This document shows positions 36,583 to 44,773 of a stretch of 64,000 bases of DNA, piece after piece. The notes beneath the pieces were generated by a model that saw only the letters and a list, made by a program, of their open reading frames with translations, had not been told where the DNA came from and did not search any database. The position numbers and the translations under genes are program-made. Location: positions 1 to 64,000 of the forward strand of contig CAVQDQ010000001.1 of the NCBI GenBank assembly GCA_963711315.1. Reading direction: 5' to 3'. The stretch comes from PALSA-612 sp963711315. Lineage in GTDB: Bacteria; Actinomycetota; Thermoleophilia; Gaiellales; Gaiellaceae. Positions within the stretch are counted from its first letter, which is position 1. Each line of letters starts with the position of its first letter.

Positions 36583-36599
36583 CGCTACGCTCCGTAGCG
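36583..36599. promoter_or_regulatory. Palindromic operator for the TetR regulator
   Basis: CGCTACG-CTC-CGTAGCG is a perfect inverted repeat between the divergent secreted-protein and TetR genes. A second, shorter version of the half-site (CGCTACGTTGCG) lies at 36619-36630. Both are placed where a TetR dimer could repress both directions. Confidence 0.65.
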
Positions 36600-36649
36600 T
36601 GTCTGGATACCTCTGAAACGCTACGTTGCGTTGCATAATTCCCAGCGAC

Positions 36650-37285
36650 ATGACCGACACCACTCCGAAACCAAATGGACGCAGCGAGCGGTCGAAGCAG
36701 GCGATCCTCGACGCCACCCGCGAGCTCCTCGCCGAAAAAGGCGGAGTCCGGGCGCTGACGATCGAAGCGGTCGCCGCCCGCTCAGGCGTCGCCAAGACGA
36801 CGATCTACCGGCGCTGGCGCGACAAATGGGAACTCGCCCTCGACGCCGCCATGATCGACATGCTCGCCACCTGGGACGACCCGATCGACGTCGGCGACAC
36901 CCGCAAAGAGCTGATCACCTTCGTCAACTCCGCCCTCAGAACGCTCGGGTCGCAGCCATACGGCGCGGCGATGCAGGGCCTCGTCTCCGAGGTCGCGACC
37001 GATCCGCAGCTCGCCCGCGTCTACCAGGAGTACGTCGTCGAGCCGCGACGGCGGCAAATCGAGGCAGTGATCGAACGCGGCATCGAACGCGGCGACCTCC
37101 GCCCCGACACCGACCCACGGCTCATCCAAGAGCTCCTGATCGGCCCGATCTACTTCCGTCTGTTCTTCAGCGGACCCCCGTTCGACCGCAAACTCGGCAC
37201 GCGACTCGTCGACGCGATCCTCGACGGATGCCGCATTCGCCCCGAGAAGACACGAGCAACCAGCGCCCAGGTCCGTCAGCGATGA
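36650..37285 (+). CDS. TetR-family transcriptional regulator
   Basis: 211 residues. Residues 12-60 are the helix-turn-helix (SKQAILDATRELLAEKGGVR, IEAVAARSGVAKTTIYRRWR). The remainder is the helical ligand/dimer domain of the TetR_C_11-like type (LGSQPYGAAMQGLVSEVATD, LIQELLIGPIYFRLFFSG). ATG 36650 is chosen because the conserved part begins soon after. It probably represses itself and the divergent PF03640 genes through the CGCTACG palindrome. Ligand unknown. Confidence 0.85.
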   Translation: MTDTTPKPNGRSERSKQAILDATRELLAEKGGVRALTIEAVAARSGVAKTTIYRRWRDKWELALDAAMIDMLATWDDPIDVGDTRKELITFVNSALRTLGSQPYGAAMQGLVSEVATDPQLARVYQEYVVEPRRRQIEAVIERGIERGDLRPDTDPRLIQELLIGPIYFRLFFSGPPFDRKLGTRLVDAILDGCRIRPEKTRATSAQVRQR

Positions 37286-37339
37286 ACGTCCCGCTCACCG
37301 GTGGCCCGAAAACCTAGTACTGGGGCCAAATTTCCCCGT

Positions 37340-37404
37340 GTCTTCAAAAATCGGTGAGGTCTGGTAACCCCAGGCTGGGTACGTTCGACTCCTGCGCCGC
37401 TCCG
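37340..37404 (+). repeat. selC 3' block, copy B (putative attachment site)
   Basis: Starts at TCTTCAAAAATCGG (one extra A in the loop) and runs to CGCCGCTCCG, matching the 3' two-thirds of selC with about two differences. The 5' half of the tRNA is absent, so this is not a gene. A GGGG/CCCC hairpin (37323-37337) stands just before it. It bounds a 2 kb segment carrying the TetR and PF03640 genes. Confidence 0.75.
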
Positions 37405-37415
37405 TCCGGGAGTTC

Positions 37416-37720
37416 CTAGGAGGCTTGCGCCGCTGTCCGGGCGAGAACCTCCTCGGCTTCCGCGAGCGCCGGCTCGTCATGGACGTAAACAGCTCGCGCG
37501 CCTCGACGAGCGACGCCTCGGCCTGTGCCTCACCGAGGGCGAGGAGGCAGCGGCCCTGCCCGAGCAGGGCATAGGCGCGCTCGGGAACGTTCCCGAACTC
37601 AAGCCAGCGCTCCGCCGCGTCAGCGTAGAGCCCGGCGCCGAGGGCGTAGTCGTCGGCGGCCTCGGCGAGCTGTGTCTGGGTCGACGCGAGTGCGTGCTCG
37701 TGGAGCGGCGTAATGGGTTC
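37416..37720 (-). pseudogene. C-terminal remnant of a TPR-type protein
   Basis: Only the end of a gene is present. The frame reads LAEAADDYALGAGLYADAAE, RWLEFGNVPERAYALLGQGR and CLLALGEAQAEASLVEAREL, then after one indel EPALAEAEEVLARTAAQAS and a stop at 37416. This is the usual helical-repeat end of large ATPase or cyclase regulators. There is no start; upstream the sequence abuts the response regulator end. The stop lies 12 bases from attachment copy B, so the truncation may be linked to integration or deletion there. Confidence 0.6.
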
Positions 37721-37725
37721 GACGC

Positions 37726-38376
37726 CTACGCGCCAGCCCGCAGGTACGCCAGCACTGCGAGCACGCGCCGGTGCGATTCAGGGTTCACGTCGAGCCGGAG
37801 CTTCCCGAAGATCTGCTTCACGTGCGCCTCGACCGTGCGCTCCGTGATGAAGAGACGGCCGGCGATCGCCTTGTTGGAGAGGCCCTCTGCGACGAGGCTG
37901 AGCACCTCCTGCTCGCGATCGGTCAGCTCGGCGAGCGGATCTTCACGACGGCGGCGACCGACGAGCCGTGACACGATCGTCGGATCCACGACTGTCTCGC
38001 CGTCGGCGATCCTTCGGAGAGCGTCGACGAGGATGGCCACGTCGAAGACGCGCTCCTTGAGCAGGTAGCCGACGCGCTCGGGATGCTCCTCCAGCAGACG
38101 CATCGCGTAGCTCGGCTCGACGTACTGGGAAAGCACGAGCACGCCGACGGCGGGGTGGTCCGCGCGGATCTGCTGCGCGGCCACGAGTCCCTCGTCCGTG
38201 TGTGTCGGAGGCATGCGGATGTCGACGATGGCCGCGTCTGGTCGAGCAAGGCGGACGTGCCGGAGCAGCTCTTCCGCGTTCTCCGCCTCGGCCACGACGT
38301 CCACCTCGGCGTCTCGCAGTAGACGGACGATGCCCTCGCGCGTGAGCATGACGTCGTCGGCGACGACTACGCGCAC
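37726..38376 (-). CDS. NarL/FixJ-type response regulator
   Basis: 216 residues. The receiver domain has DD near residue 7, the phospho-acceptor in DAAIVDIRMP near 52, and the Lys in YLLKERV. The LuxR helix-turn-helix (LTDREQEVLSLVAEGLSNKA, RTVEAHVKQIFGKLRLD) is at 148-205. It overlaps the start of its neighbour's end by ten bases on the same strand, so it is cotranscribed with the histidine kinase upstream. Expected to bind DNA when phosphorylated. Confidence 0.92.
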   Translation of the reverse strand: MRVVVADDVMLTREGIVRLLRDAEVDVVAEAENAEELLRHVRLARPDAAIVDIRMPPTHTDEGLVAAQQIRADHPAVGVLVLSQYVEPSYAMRLLEEHPERVGYLLKERVFDVAILVDALRRIADGETVVDPTIVSRLVGRRRREDPLAELTDREQEVLSLVAEGLSNKAIAGRLFITERTVEAHVKQIFGKLRLDVNPESHRRVLAVLAYLRAGA

Positions 38377-40106
38377 GGGATCTCCGCCTGAAGAGTCTTC
38401 GGCCCTGCGTCGAACGCGCCGCCGAGGGCGCCGATGCGGTCGGCGAGATGCACGAGCTCGGAGCTGCGCTTTGCGCCGTCGTCGTGCACGGTGACGACGA
38501 GGTGCTCACGGTCGCGGTTGACCGTGATACCGACGAAGGTCGCGCCCCTCGCCTCCGCGTCGTCGACCGCCTCCGCGACCGTCAGATAGGCGGCGGTCTC
38601 GACGGGTGCTTGGTAGCGCTCCTGGGGCACGTGGCCGAGCTCGATCACAAGCGGCGCCGTGTCGGCGAGAGTCGTGAGGGCCGCATGTAAACCCGCCTCC
38701 GTCAGGATGGCCGGGTAGATGCCGTGGGCCAGCTCGCGCAGCTGGTCGAGGGCGCTTTGGGCCTCATCGGAGGCCGAGGCAAGCAGGGTTGCCACTTTCG
38801 GATCGCCGTCGGCCCGGGCAGCGGCCCGTACGACGCGCAGGTCGTAGGAGAGAGCCAGGAGGCTCTGCTGAGCCCCGTCGTGAAGGTCGCGCTCGAGGTG
38901 CCGCCGCTCCGCGTCGCCAGCCTCCACGATGCGCGCGCGCGACGCGCGAAGCTCCTCGAGCCGAGCTCTCACCTCGGCCTGGAGCTGCTCGTTCTCGACT
39001 GCGAGACGCGCAGCAGTCAAGACCTCCTCGACAAGGCCGAACTGGTCGAGCAGGCGCTCGTCGTGGACAAGAACGGCAATGGATGTGTCGCCGCGGACGA
39101 TAGGGGTGACGGCTCGGCCGGGGCCGCTATCGACCTCGGTCGGGCGCCCTGCGGCATCGACGTAGGCTCCGGTCTCGGGCCGGCGGTAGGCGAGTTCGAG
39201 AGCTGGATCGCCGAGCCCCTCCGCGAGGGCATCCCGCACCGCACCTGGCTTGGGCATTTGACCCAGCTCCACGACGTAGCGCGCTACGGACGACCGCGCC
39301 TGCCGTTCCCTGAACAGTGTCAAGCCGACCCCGAGCGCGAAGGCAACGAGCGCGCCCGCCTCGTAGCGCCAGAGACGCTGGTCGAAAGAGTTGTTACTCA
39401 GGATCCCGCGTGCCCACGCGTGTTGGAAGTCCCACGCGACGAGTGCCAGGTACGCGGTCGCTGGAACGATGACGGGGAAGACCGAGGCCGCGGCGTGCGA
39501 AGAGCGGACGAGGCGCCACAGCAGCAGAACGCCCAGGGCTGCCAACCAGCCGGCGCCGACGCGCAGCCCGTAGCGGTTGAAGGTGTCGAAGAGCCCGTCA
39601 TCACCGCTGACCAGAACGAGGTTTGGCGGACACTGAAAGCAGCCCGTCTCCTTCGGGTCGAAGACCGCCGTCGGCAGCAGACCGAGCAGGAGAACCGCAC
39701 CCGCATACGAGAAGGCCACGACTGCGACCTCGAGGCGCGACCGCAGCTTGCCGGTCGGGTACGCCAGCGCTGCGTGAGCCACGAGCGGAGCACAGGCGAC
39801 GAAACCGACGAGGCCCACGGTGAAACCGAACGCGACACCGACTCTGGGGTTGCTCAACTCCGGCAGGAACCACGCGAGGCCGGCCGCGAAGAGCAGGATG
39901 CCGAACCGATTAGTCCGGTGGCGCGCGCGAAAGAGGAGACCTGCCGCTACGAGCGACCAGCCAGCGGCCAGCTCGGCAATCCCCGCGAGCGTCGACGTGC
40001 CTCCGAACGAGCTGGCTGGATGCTCTCTCGCGACGACGAGGGCCAGGATCCCCAGACCTGCGGCGAGCGATACAAGCGCGATCCAGCCATACCGCGCGAG
40101 GGTCAT
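38367..40106 (-). CDS. Sensor histidine kinase (NarL type) with intact His but degraded ATP site
   Basis: 579 residues. About seven or eight hydrophobic segments fill residues 1-260. A GAF-like linker and coiled helix (LEELRASRARIVEAGDAERR) lead to the HisKA_3 box ERDLHDGAQQSLLALSYDL, with the acceptor His at residue 409. The ATPase domain is abnormal: the N-box reads AEAVDDAEARGA where the family has an Asn, the G1 box reads DDGAKR instead of DxGxG, and the last glycine-rich motif is missing (GPKTLQAEIP). It may accept phosphate but probably cannot bind ATP well. Paralogous to the kinase at 41576-43213. Confidence 0.88.
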   Translation of the reverse strand: MTLARYGWIALVSLAAGLGILALVVAREHPASSFGGTSTLAGIAELAAGWSLVAAGLLFRARHRTNRFGILLFAAGLAWFLPELSNPRVGVAFGFTVGLVGFVACAPLVAHAALAYPTGKLRSRLEVAVVAFSYAGAVLLLGLLPTAVFDPKETGCFQCPPNLVLVSGDDGLFDTFNRYGLRVGAGWLAALGVLLLWRLVRSSHAAASVFPVIVPATAYLALVAWDFQHAWARGILSNNSFDQRLWRYEAGALVAFALGVGLTLFRERQARSSVARYVVELGQMPKPGAVRDALAEGLGDPALELAYRRPETGAYVDAAGRPTEVDSGPGRAVTPIVRGDTSIAVLVHDERLLDQFGLVEEVLTAARLAVENEQLQAEVRARLEELRASRARIVEAGDAERRHLERDLHDGAQQSLLALSYDLRVVRAAARADGDPKVATLLASASDEAQSALDQLRELAHGIYPAILTEAGLHAALTTLADTAPLVIELGHVPQERYQAPVETAAYLTVAEAVDDAEARGATFVGITVNRDREHLVVTVHDDGAKRSSELVHLADRIGALGGAFDAGPKTLQAEIPCA

Positions 40107-40186
40107 GCGCCAATCGTCGCATACTCCTGATTCGGCCTACTGACCGAGACGATCTGCTGCGGAGCGGTGAAGCGAGTCGTACAGTC

Positions 40187-41569
40187 ATGGCGATGCGACT
40201 CATCTGGCTTGCGCTTCCAGCGCTCGCTCTCGCCGCCGCCGGCTGTGGCGGCTTCACGAAGGCGGGCGGAACGAGCCGACATACCGTCGTCCTCACGATC
40301 GCCAATCACGAGACAGGCGACCGCGATCTGAAGGAGTACATCTCGGCGGTCAGCCGCCTGTCAGACGGGTCGATCACGTTCAAGCTCGAGGGCGGGTGGC
40401 GAGCTCAGGACATCGACTACGACCGCGGGACGGTCGCCGACGTCCGGGCCGGCAAGGTCGACCTCGCGAAGGTTGCCGTGCGCTCCTTCGACGAGCTCGG
40501 TGTCGACGACTTTCAAGCGGTCACGGCGCCGCTGCTCGTCGACGGGCTCGCGCTCGAGCGGAAGCTGCTCGCGAGTCGGTTGCCCAACAAGATGCTTCCC
40601 GCCATCCACCGTCTGGGCATCGAGGGATTGGCGATGCTTCCCGGGGAGCTGCGCAGGCCTTTCGGCCTGACGCGCCGCCTACTGGAGCCCTCCGACTACC
40701 GCGGCGCAGTGTTCGGGGTTACGCCGTCCCTCCTCACGGCGAGGACGTTCCGGGCCCTGGGCGCCACCCCTCGCGAGTATCTCCCGAGGGAGCTGCCACC
40801 CTTCGTGTTCGACGGTGCGGAGCTCGACCTGGTCACGATAGAGCGCGACGGGTACGACATCGAGGGCTCCTCGGTCGCGGCAAACGTCGCCCTTTGGCCA
40901 AACCTGTTCTCCGTGGTCGCCAACCGAATGATGCTCACGAAGCTGACGGCGGCACAGCGCGACATCCTTCGTAAGGCCGGACGCGAGGCTCTGGGTGCAG
41001 CGATCGCCCGCCTGGGCAACAAGGATCGTGTCGAGGCCGACATTCTCTGCCGGCGTGGCCGCGTGACCTTCGTCACCGCCACACCTCCGCAGCTTGCCGC
41101 TCTTCGCGCAGCCGTGCGTCCCGTCTATGCGCAGCTCGAGCTCAACCCGCACACGGGGTCGTTCGTTCGTGAAATCGAGGCGATGAAGCGCGGGTTGCCT
41201 CGGGACCGGGTGGTTCCATGCTCCGAGCCTTCGCCTCATCAGAACAGGCCGTTCCCGCACGCAACCACTGCTGTGACGCCGCTCGACGGCATCTGGGAGA
41301 TGACGGCGAGCCGCGCAGTAGCCGGCGACGTAGACGCGGGTCACTACCGCATGGTCCTGAGGCGTGGACGCGCGCTTGCGGTACGTCCGTGGAGGCACAC
41401 GGGCACGTTCAGCGTCCGCGGTGACACAGTCTTCTTCCGGTTCGTCGACGGCGACGGCGTGTATCGCTGGAACGTGTTTCGCGACACCCTGACCCTTCGG
41501 TACATCCCGGGCAGGAAGAGAGGTGCTCCGAATCCGACCTTCGCGCCGTGGCATCGCGTCGTCAGATGA
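40187..41569 (+). CDS. TRAP-type (DctP-like) substrate-binding lipoprotein with extra C-terminal domain
   Basis: 460 residues. The signal ends in the lipobox AAGCG near residue 20. Residues 30-350 resemble a DctP periplasmic binding protein (VLTIANHETGDRDLKEYISA, VDDFQAVTAPLLVDGLALER, TPSLLTARTFRALGATPREY). The last 110 residues (LDGIWEMTASRAVAGDVDAG, FRFVDGDGVYRWNVFRDTLT) look like a small beta-rich lipocalin-type domain. No DctQ or DctM membrane gene adjoins. It sits between two histidine kinases, so a sensing role is more likely than transport. RBS region unremarkable. Confidence 0.8.
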   Translation: MAMRLIWLALPALALAAAGCGGFTKAGGTSRHTVVLTIANHETGDRDLKEYISAVSRLSDGSITFKLEGGWRAQDIDYDRGTVADVRAGKVDLAKVAVRSFDELGVDDFQAVTAPLLVDGLALERKLLASRLPNKMLPAIHRLGIEGLAMLPGELRRPFGLTRRLLEPSDYRGAVFGVTPSLLTARTFRALGATPREYLPRELPPFVFDGAELDLVTIERDGYDIEGSSVAANVALWPNLFSVVANRMMLTKLTAAQRDILRKAGREALGAAIARLGNKDRVEADILCRRGRVTFVTATPPQLAALRAAVRPVYAQLELNPHTGSFVREIEAMKRGLPRDRVVPCSEPSPHQNRPFPHATTAVTPLDGIWEMTASRAVAGDVDAGHYRMVLRRGRALAVRPWRHTGTFSVRGDTVFFRFVDGDGVYRWNVFRDTLTLRYIPGRKRGAPNPTFAPWHRVVR

Positions 41570-41575
41570 ACCTTC

Positions 41576-43213
41576 TCAGCTGAGCGGTAGGTCGGCGACG
41601 ATTCGCGTGCCGCCGCCGGTCGGGCTCATCACGCTTAGCCGTCCTCCGAGCGCCTGCACCCTGTCGGCGAGGCCCGTTAGGCCCGAGCCCCCTTGGAGAG
41701 TGGCGCCACCGCGACCGTCGTCGCTAACGGAGACGATGAGCTTGCCGTCGCGCTCCGCGACGTCGACCTGGGCGGACGAGGCGGCCGCGTGCTTGCCGAC
41801 GTTCGCCAGCGCCTCGGAACAGACGAAGTACGCCGCCGCCTCGATAGGCGCGGCGAACCGAACATTCGGGACTGTCAGCCCGACCGGCAGGGCGCTGCGA
41901 TCGGCGAGCTCGCGCAGCGCGGCGAGGAGGCCGCCATCGATAAGGACGCGCGGATGAATGCCTCGAGCAAACTCGTGAAGCTCCGAGCGCGTCCGCTCGA
42001 GCTTTGTCTGCGTTTGGGCGAGTGTCGTTCCCACGCGGCCTTTGGCGTGAGCCGCGGCCTCCTCGAGTCGCGCCTCCACTTCTGCCAGGCGCCGCTCCGC
42101 GCCCTCTCGAAGCTCACGCTCTAGGCGGCGCCTCTCTGCGTCGCCCGCCTCCACGAGGCGCCGTCGGGATGCTTCGAGCTCGCCGACCTGGTGCCTGATC
42201 TCCGCTTGAAGCCGCGCGTTGACGACGGCGATCCGCGCCGCGGCGGCGACCGCCTCGACGAGCTCGGGATCGGCGAGTACTCCGGCGTCGTGAACGAGCG
42301 CGGCCAGCGGCTCGTCGCCGTCGCGCACGATCGTCAAACGACGGTCTCCAGCCTCGGCCAGCTCGATCTCGCGCCCCCGGTCGTCGACGTAGACGCCGCG
42401 ATCCGGCAGCCGGTAGCCGACTACCAGAGAGTTGTCGCCGAGCGCCCTGGCGAGGTAGTCGCGCAGCGTGCCGGGCCCGGCAGCCTGACCGAGGTCCACG
42501 ACGAGACCGGTAACGGTCGCCTGTGTCCAACGAGCGAGCACGAGGTCGAGCGTGAGGCCGACTGCTATCCCCGCGACCACGACCATGTAGGCCCAGAGAA
42601 TCGCTCGGTCCAGCGAAGGGCTCGACCCTTCGAGGCGGGCCAGCCCGGAGACGAGCAGGACGGCCGCAAAGGCAGTGCTCCCCACGGCCGCCGGCAGGCG
42701 CGCCCGACGCTGCGGGCCGGAAGCGCGAAGAAACCGCCTCGTACCGACGACGAGGACGACAGACGCCAGTGCGATCGCAGCCTCCGCCGTCTCCCCGATT
42801 ATCGGAATCGCCGAGACCACGTAGGCGAACGCCACGGTGGCGCGCTCGGTCCACCCCTCGAGACGCCCGCTCGGGTACGACAGGAGGGCATGCACGAGCA
42901 GCCCCCGATGGAGGGTGAGGAACAAAGCGCCGAAGTCTGCGTAGCCGGACCGGCCCGAAGCAGCGAACGTGCCCAGGTACCAGGTCAGGCCCGACAGCGT
43001 GAGGAGGAGGCCGGTCCGGCTCTCCGGTCGGCGAGACCAGGCCACGATCCCGCAGCCGATGAGAATCAGCCCGACGACGAAATCCGCGACGGCGAGGCGA
43101 ATCTCAGCTGCCGAGGCGGCCTCTTCGAATGGCGCGCGCCTCAGCGCCGCCCACTCGGCGTAGAGGCCCAGTGCGATGCCCGCCGGGAGGAGCGTGACGC
43201 GAAGCGCGCGCAC
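41576..43213 (-). CDS. Histidine-kinase paralogue lacking the phospho-acceptor His
   Basis: 545 residues with the same layout as the kinase at 38367-40106: six to eight membrane segments, GAF-like part (VVDLGQAAGPGTLRDYLARA), coiled helix (ASRRRLVEAGDAERRRLERE). At the acceptor position the box reads RELREGAERRL: the His is Arg369. The ATPase domain is intact: CSEALANVGKHAAASSAQVD (N-box Asn), VSDDGRGGA (G1), GLTGLADRVQALGG and SPTGGGTRIVADLP (G2). Its GTG overlaps the upstream receiver-protein stop by one base (TAGTG). It can probably bind ATP but cannot autophosphorylate on this residue. Confidence 0.88.
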   Translation of the reverse strand: MRALRVTLLPAGIALGLYAEWAALRRAPFEEAASAAEIRLAVADFVVGLILIGCGIVAWSRRPESRTGLLLTLSGLTWYLGTFAASGRSGYADFGALFLTLHRGLLVHALLSYPSGRLEGWTERATVAFAYVVSAIPIIGETAEAAIALASVVLVVGTRRFLRASGPQRRARLPAAVGSTAFAAVLLVSGLARLEGSSPSLDRAILWAYMVVVAGIAVGLTLDLVLARWTQATVTGLVVDLGQAAGPGTLRDYLARALGDNSLVVGYRLPDRGVYVDDRGREIELAEAGDRRLTIVRDGDEPLAALVHDAGVLADPELVEAVAAAARIAVVNARLQAEIRHQVGELEASRRRLVEAGDAERRRLERELREGAERRLAEVEARLEEAAAHAKGRVGTTLAQTQTKLERTRSELHEFARGIHPRVLIDGGLLAALRELADRSALPVGLTVPNVRFAAPIEAAAYFVCSEALANVGKHAAASSAQVDVAERDGKLIVSVSDDGRGGATLQGGSGLTGLADRVQALGGRLSVMSPTGGGTRIVADLPLS

Positions 43214-43566
43214 TAGCCGACGAGCGCGCGCAGAGCAGGTCCTGTCAGCTCGCGCTTCGAGATGAACCCCTGCGCCGGCACGGCCTGCAGGCGTGGGCCG
43301 TACGCCGACGCCTCGCGGCTGGAGATGAGCACGATGCGCGGCGGTTCTGGTAGCGCAGCCAGCCGTTCCGCCACTGCGAAGCCGTCCAGGTCCGGAAGCT
43401 GGACGTCCAGCAACACGACCTCCGGCCGTAGGCTGTTGACAGCTGCGAGCGCGTCGACACCGCCCGCGACTGTGGCGACGATGTCGAATCCCTCCGCCTC
43501 GAGCAGGGCGGTCGCCGACTCGCGGAAGCCGTCGTGGTCGTCGACGATGAGCACGCTCGTGCGCAC
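43213..43566 (-). CDS. Single-domain response regulator (receiver only)
   Basis: 117 residues, just a CheY-like receiver: LIVDDHDGFRESATALLEAE (acidic pair), VVLLDVQLPDLDGF (acceptor Asp), ISSREASAYG (Ser/Thr) and GFISKREL (Lys) are all present. No output domain follows. It is transcribed with the His-less kinase downstream. It may act as a phosphate carrier, a sink, or through protein contact. Confidence 0.9.
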   Translation of the reverse strand: MRTSVLIVDDHDGFRESATALLEAEGFDIVATVAGGVDALAAVNSLRPEVVLLDVQLPDLDGFAVAERLAALPEPPRIVLISSREASAYGPRLQAVPAQGFISKRELTGPALRALVG

Positions 43567-43598
43567 GCCGCGATGGTCGCAGAGGTCGCGCGCGAGCG

Positions 43599-43741
43599 CA
43601 TCGTGGCTAGCCGCAGTCGTGCCTGCCGAATTCCCGGGCTACCACGAGATGAAGATTGTTGCTGGCCGCGTTTTCCGTCCTCCCGGCGCCTTCTAGCCTC
43701 GGTCGGCACGTGTCATCAACCCATCGCGAAGGGAGGAAAGC
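43599..43741 (+). promoter_or_regulatory. Duplicated promoter region, copy 1
   Basis: Resembles 44420-44560. Both start with CATCGTGGCTAGCCGCA, have GAAGA(T/C)TGTTGC, then CGTTTTCC, then CTAGCCTCGGT at the same 42-base spacing, and a GA-rich ribosome site before a start codon. The elements could be a shared -35/-10 pair or a regulator site. Confidence 0.5.
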
Positions 43742-44323
43742 ATGCGCAAGTGGAAGACACTCAAGCCGCCGCGGGTATTCGTCGCTCTCGCGGTGACAGC
43801 GGCGCTCGCAGTCGCGCTGCCCGCGCTCGGCCTCGCGGGGTCGCCGGTGGTGAACGGCCACTTCAGCTTCACGAGCGACCCTTACCCGCACAGCTGGTGC
43901 GGAGTCCTCGACGGCACAGCCGTCGACAGCGTCGTCGAGCACTTCTGGCAGGACGCGAGTGGACAGTTCATCGACAACGTTCGCTTCACGTCGGTCTTCA
44001 CGGCAACCGCGAGCGGAAAGTCAGTCGAGTCCTCGGCCTCTACTACGACGAAGGTGAACGGTCCCATCGACAACGGAGACGGCACGTTCAGCTTCGTCGC
44101 CAATGGCACCGGTTTGGTGCTGCAGTTCAAGATCCCGAACGGCCCTCTGCTCAAGGACGCCGATGGCAAGCCGCTCCGCGGCGCGGGCGAGCTCACTACC
44201 ACTGACATCTTCGATGCCGCGACCGGCGACTACATCACGACCACGGAATCGTGGCACGGCCCGCACCCGCTTCGAGACGGAGTGGACATCTGCGGACCGT
44301 CGATCGCCTACTTGACGTCGTAA
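43742..44323 (+). CDS. Secreted protein of unknown function
   Basis: 193 residues with a clear signal peptide (PPRVFVALAVTAALAVALPA, cleavage near LAGSP). The mature part has beta-rich sequence with many Thr/Ser/Gly (VNGHFSFTSDPYPHSWCGVL, FSFVANGTGLVLQFKIPNGP) and two Cys, one near each end. A strong ribosome site (GGGAGG) precedes it. Its promoter region is duplicated ahead of the beta-helix gene, so the two exported proteins may be produced together. Confidence 0.75.
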   Translation: MRKWKTLKPPRVFVALAVTAALAVALPALGLAGSPVVNGHFSFTSDPYPHSWCGVLDGTAVDSVVEHFWQDASGQFIDNVRFTSVFTATASGKSVESSASTTTKVNGPIDNGDGTFSFVANGTGLVLQFKIPNGPLLKDADGKPLRGAGELTTTDIFDAATGDYITTTESWHGPHPLRDGVDICGPSIAYLTS

Positions 44324-44419
44324 GGCGATCGCTTCACGAATTCGACGAGGGACAAATCTGAGCGGGCGGCGTCATTCGCCGCCCGCTGCGTGAAACTCGC
44401 CCCGCTGGCCGTCCGACCA

Positions 44420-44560
44420 CATCGTGGCTAGCCGCAATCCCGACCGCACGAAGTTTGGGGTGGGCACCTAGCGAAGACTGTTGCCTGCCCCGTTTTCCCG
44501 AGGAACTTCCGCTCCTAGCCTCGGTGGCGAACGTGGTCAACCGGAAGCGAAGGAGGAACG
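44420..44560 (+). promoter_or_regulatory. Duplicated promoter region, copy 2
   Basis: Second copy of the region at 43599-43741 with the same order and spacing of elements. It leads to GAAGGAGG and the GTG of a small frame at 44561. The bases 44324-44419 between the genes hold an inverted GGCGGCG/CGCCGCC (around 44367-44388) that could be a terminator for the first gene. Confidence 0.5.
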
Positions 44561-44773
44561 GTGAACAGGTTCAACAGAGTCTCATTGTCCCTTCGGGAGC
44601 AGTGGCCCCCCTACGCCGACATGGCGGAAGCGGAGGCATCGGTAGAGCCCGGGGGTCGGGACTGGGTGCGCGAGCTCCTCGAGGAGTTGACTTTGGTGAG
44701 CGCGGCGTGGACGGGCACTCCGCTCTTTCCTCGGTCAAGTCGTTGCGCCGAGCACGAACGAAGGGAGCAGTGA
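44561..44773 (+). CDS. Small ORF between promoter copy 2 and the beta-helix gene
   Basis: 70 codons from a GTG behind GAAGGAGG, beginning NRFNRVSLSLREQWPPYADM. The stop overlaps the next start (TGATG), so translation could be coupled. Composition is not strongly gene-like, and the position equals that of the secreted-protein start in the other promoter copy. It may be a leader, or a decayed remnant of a second secreted protein. Confidence 0.35.
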   Translation: MNRFNRVSLSLREQWPPYADMAEAEASVEPGGRDWVRELLEELTLVSAAWTGTPLFPRSSRCAEHERREQ

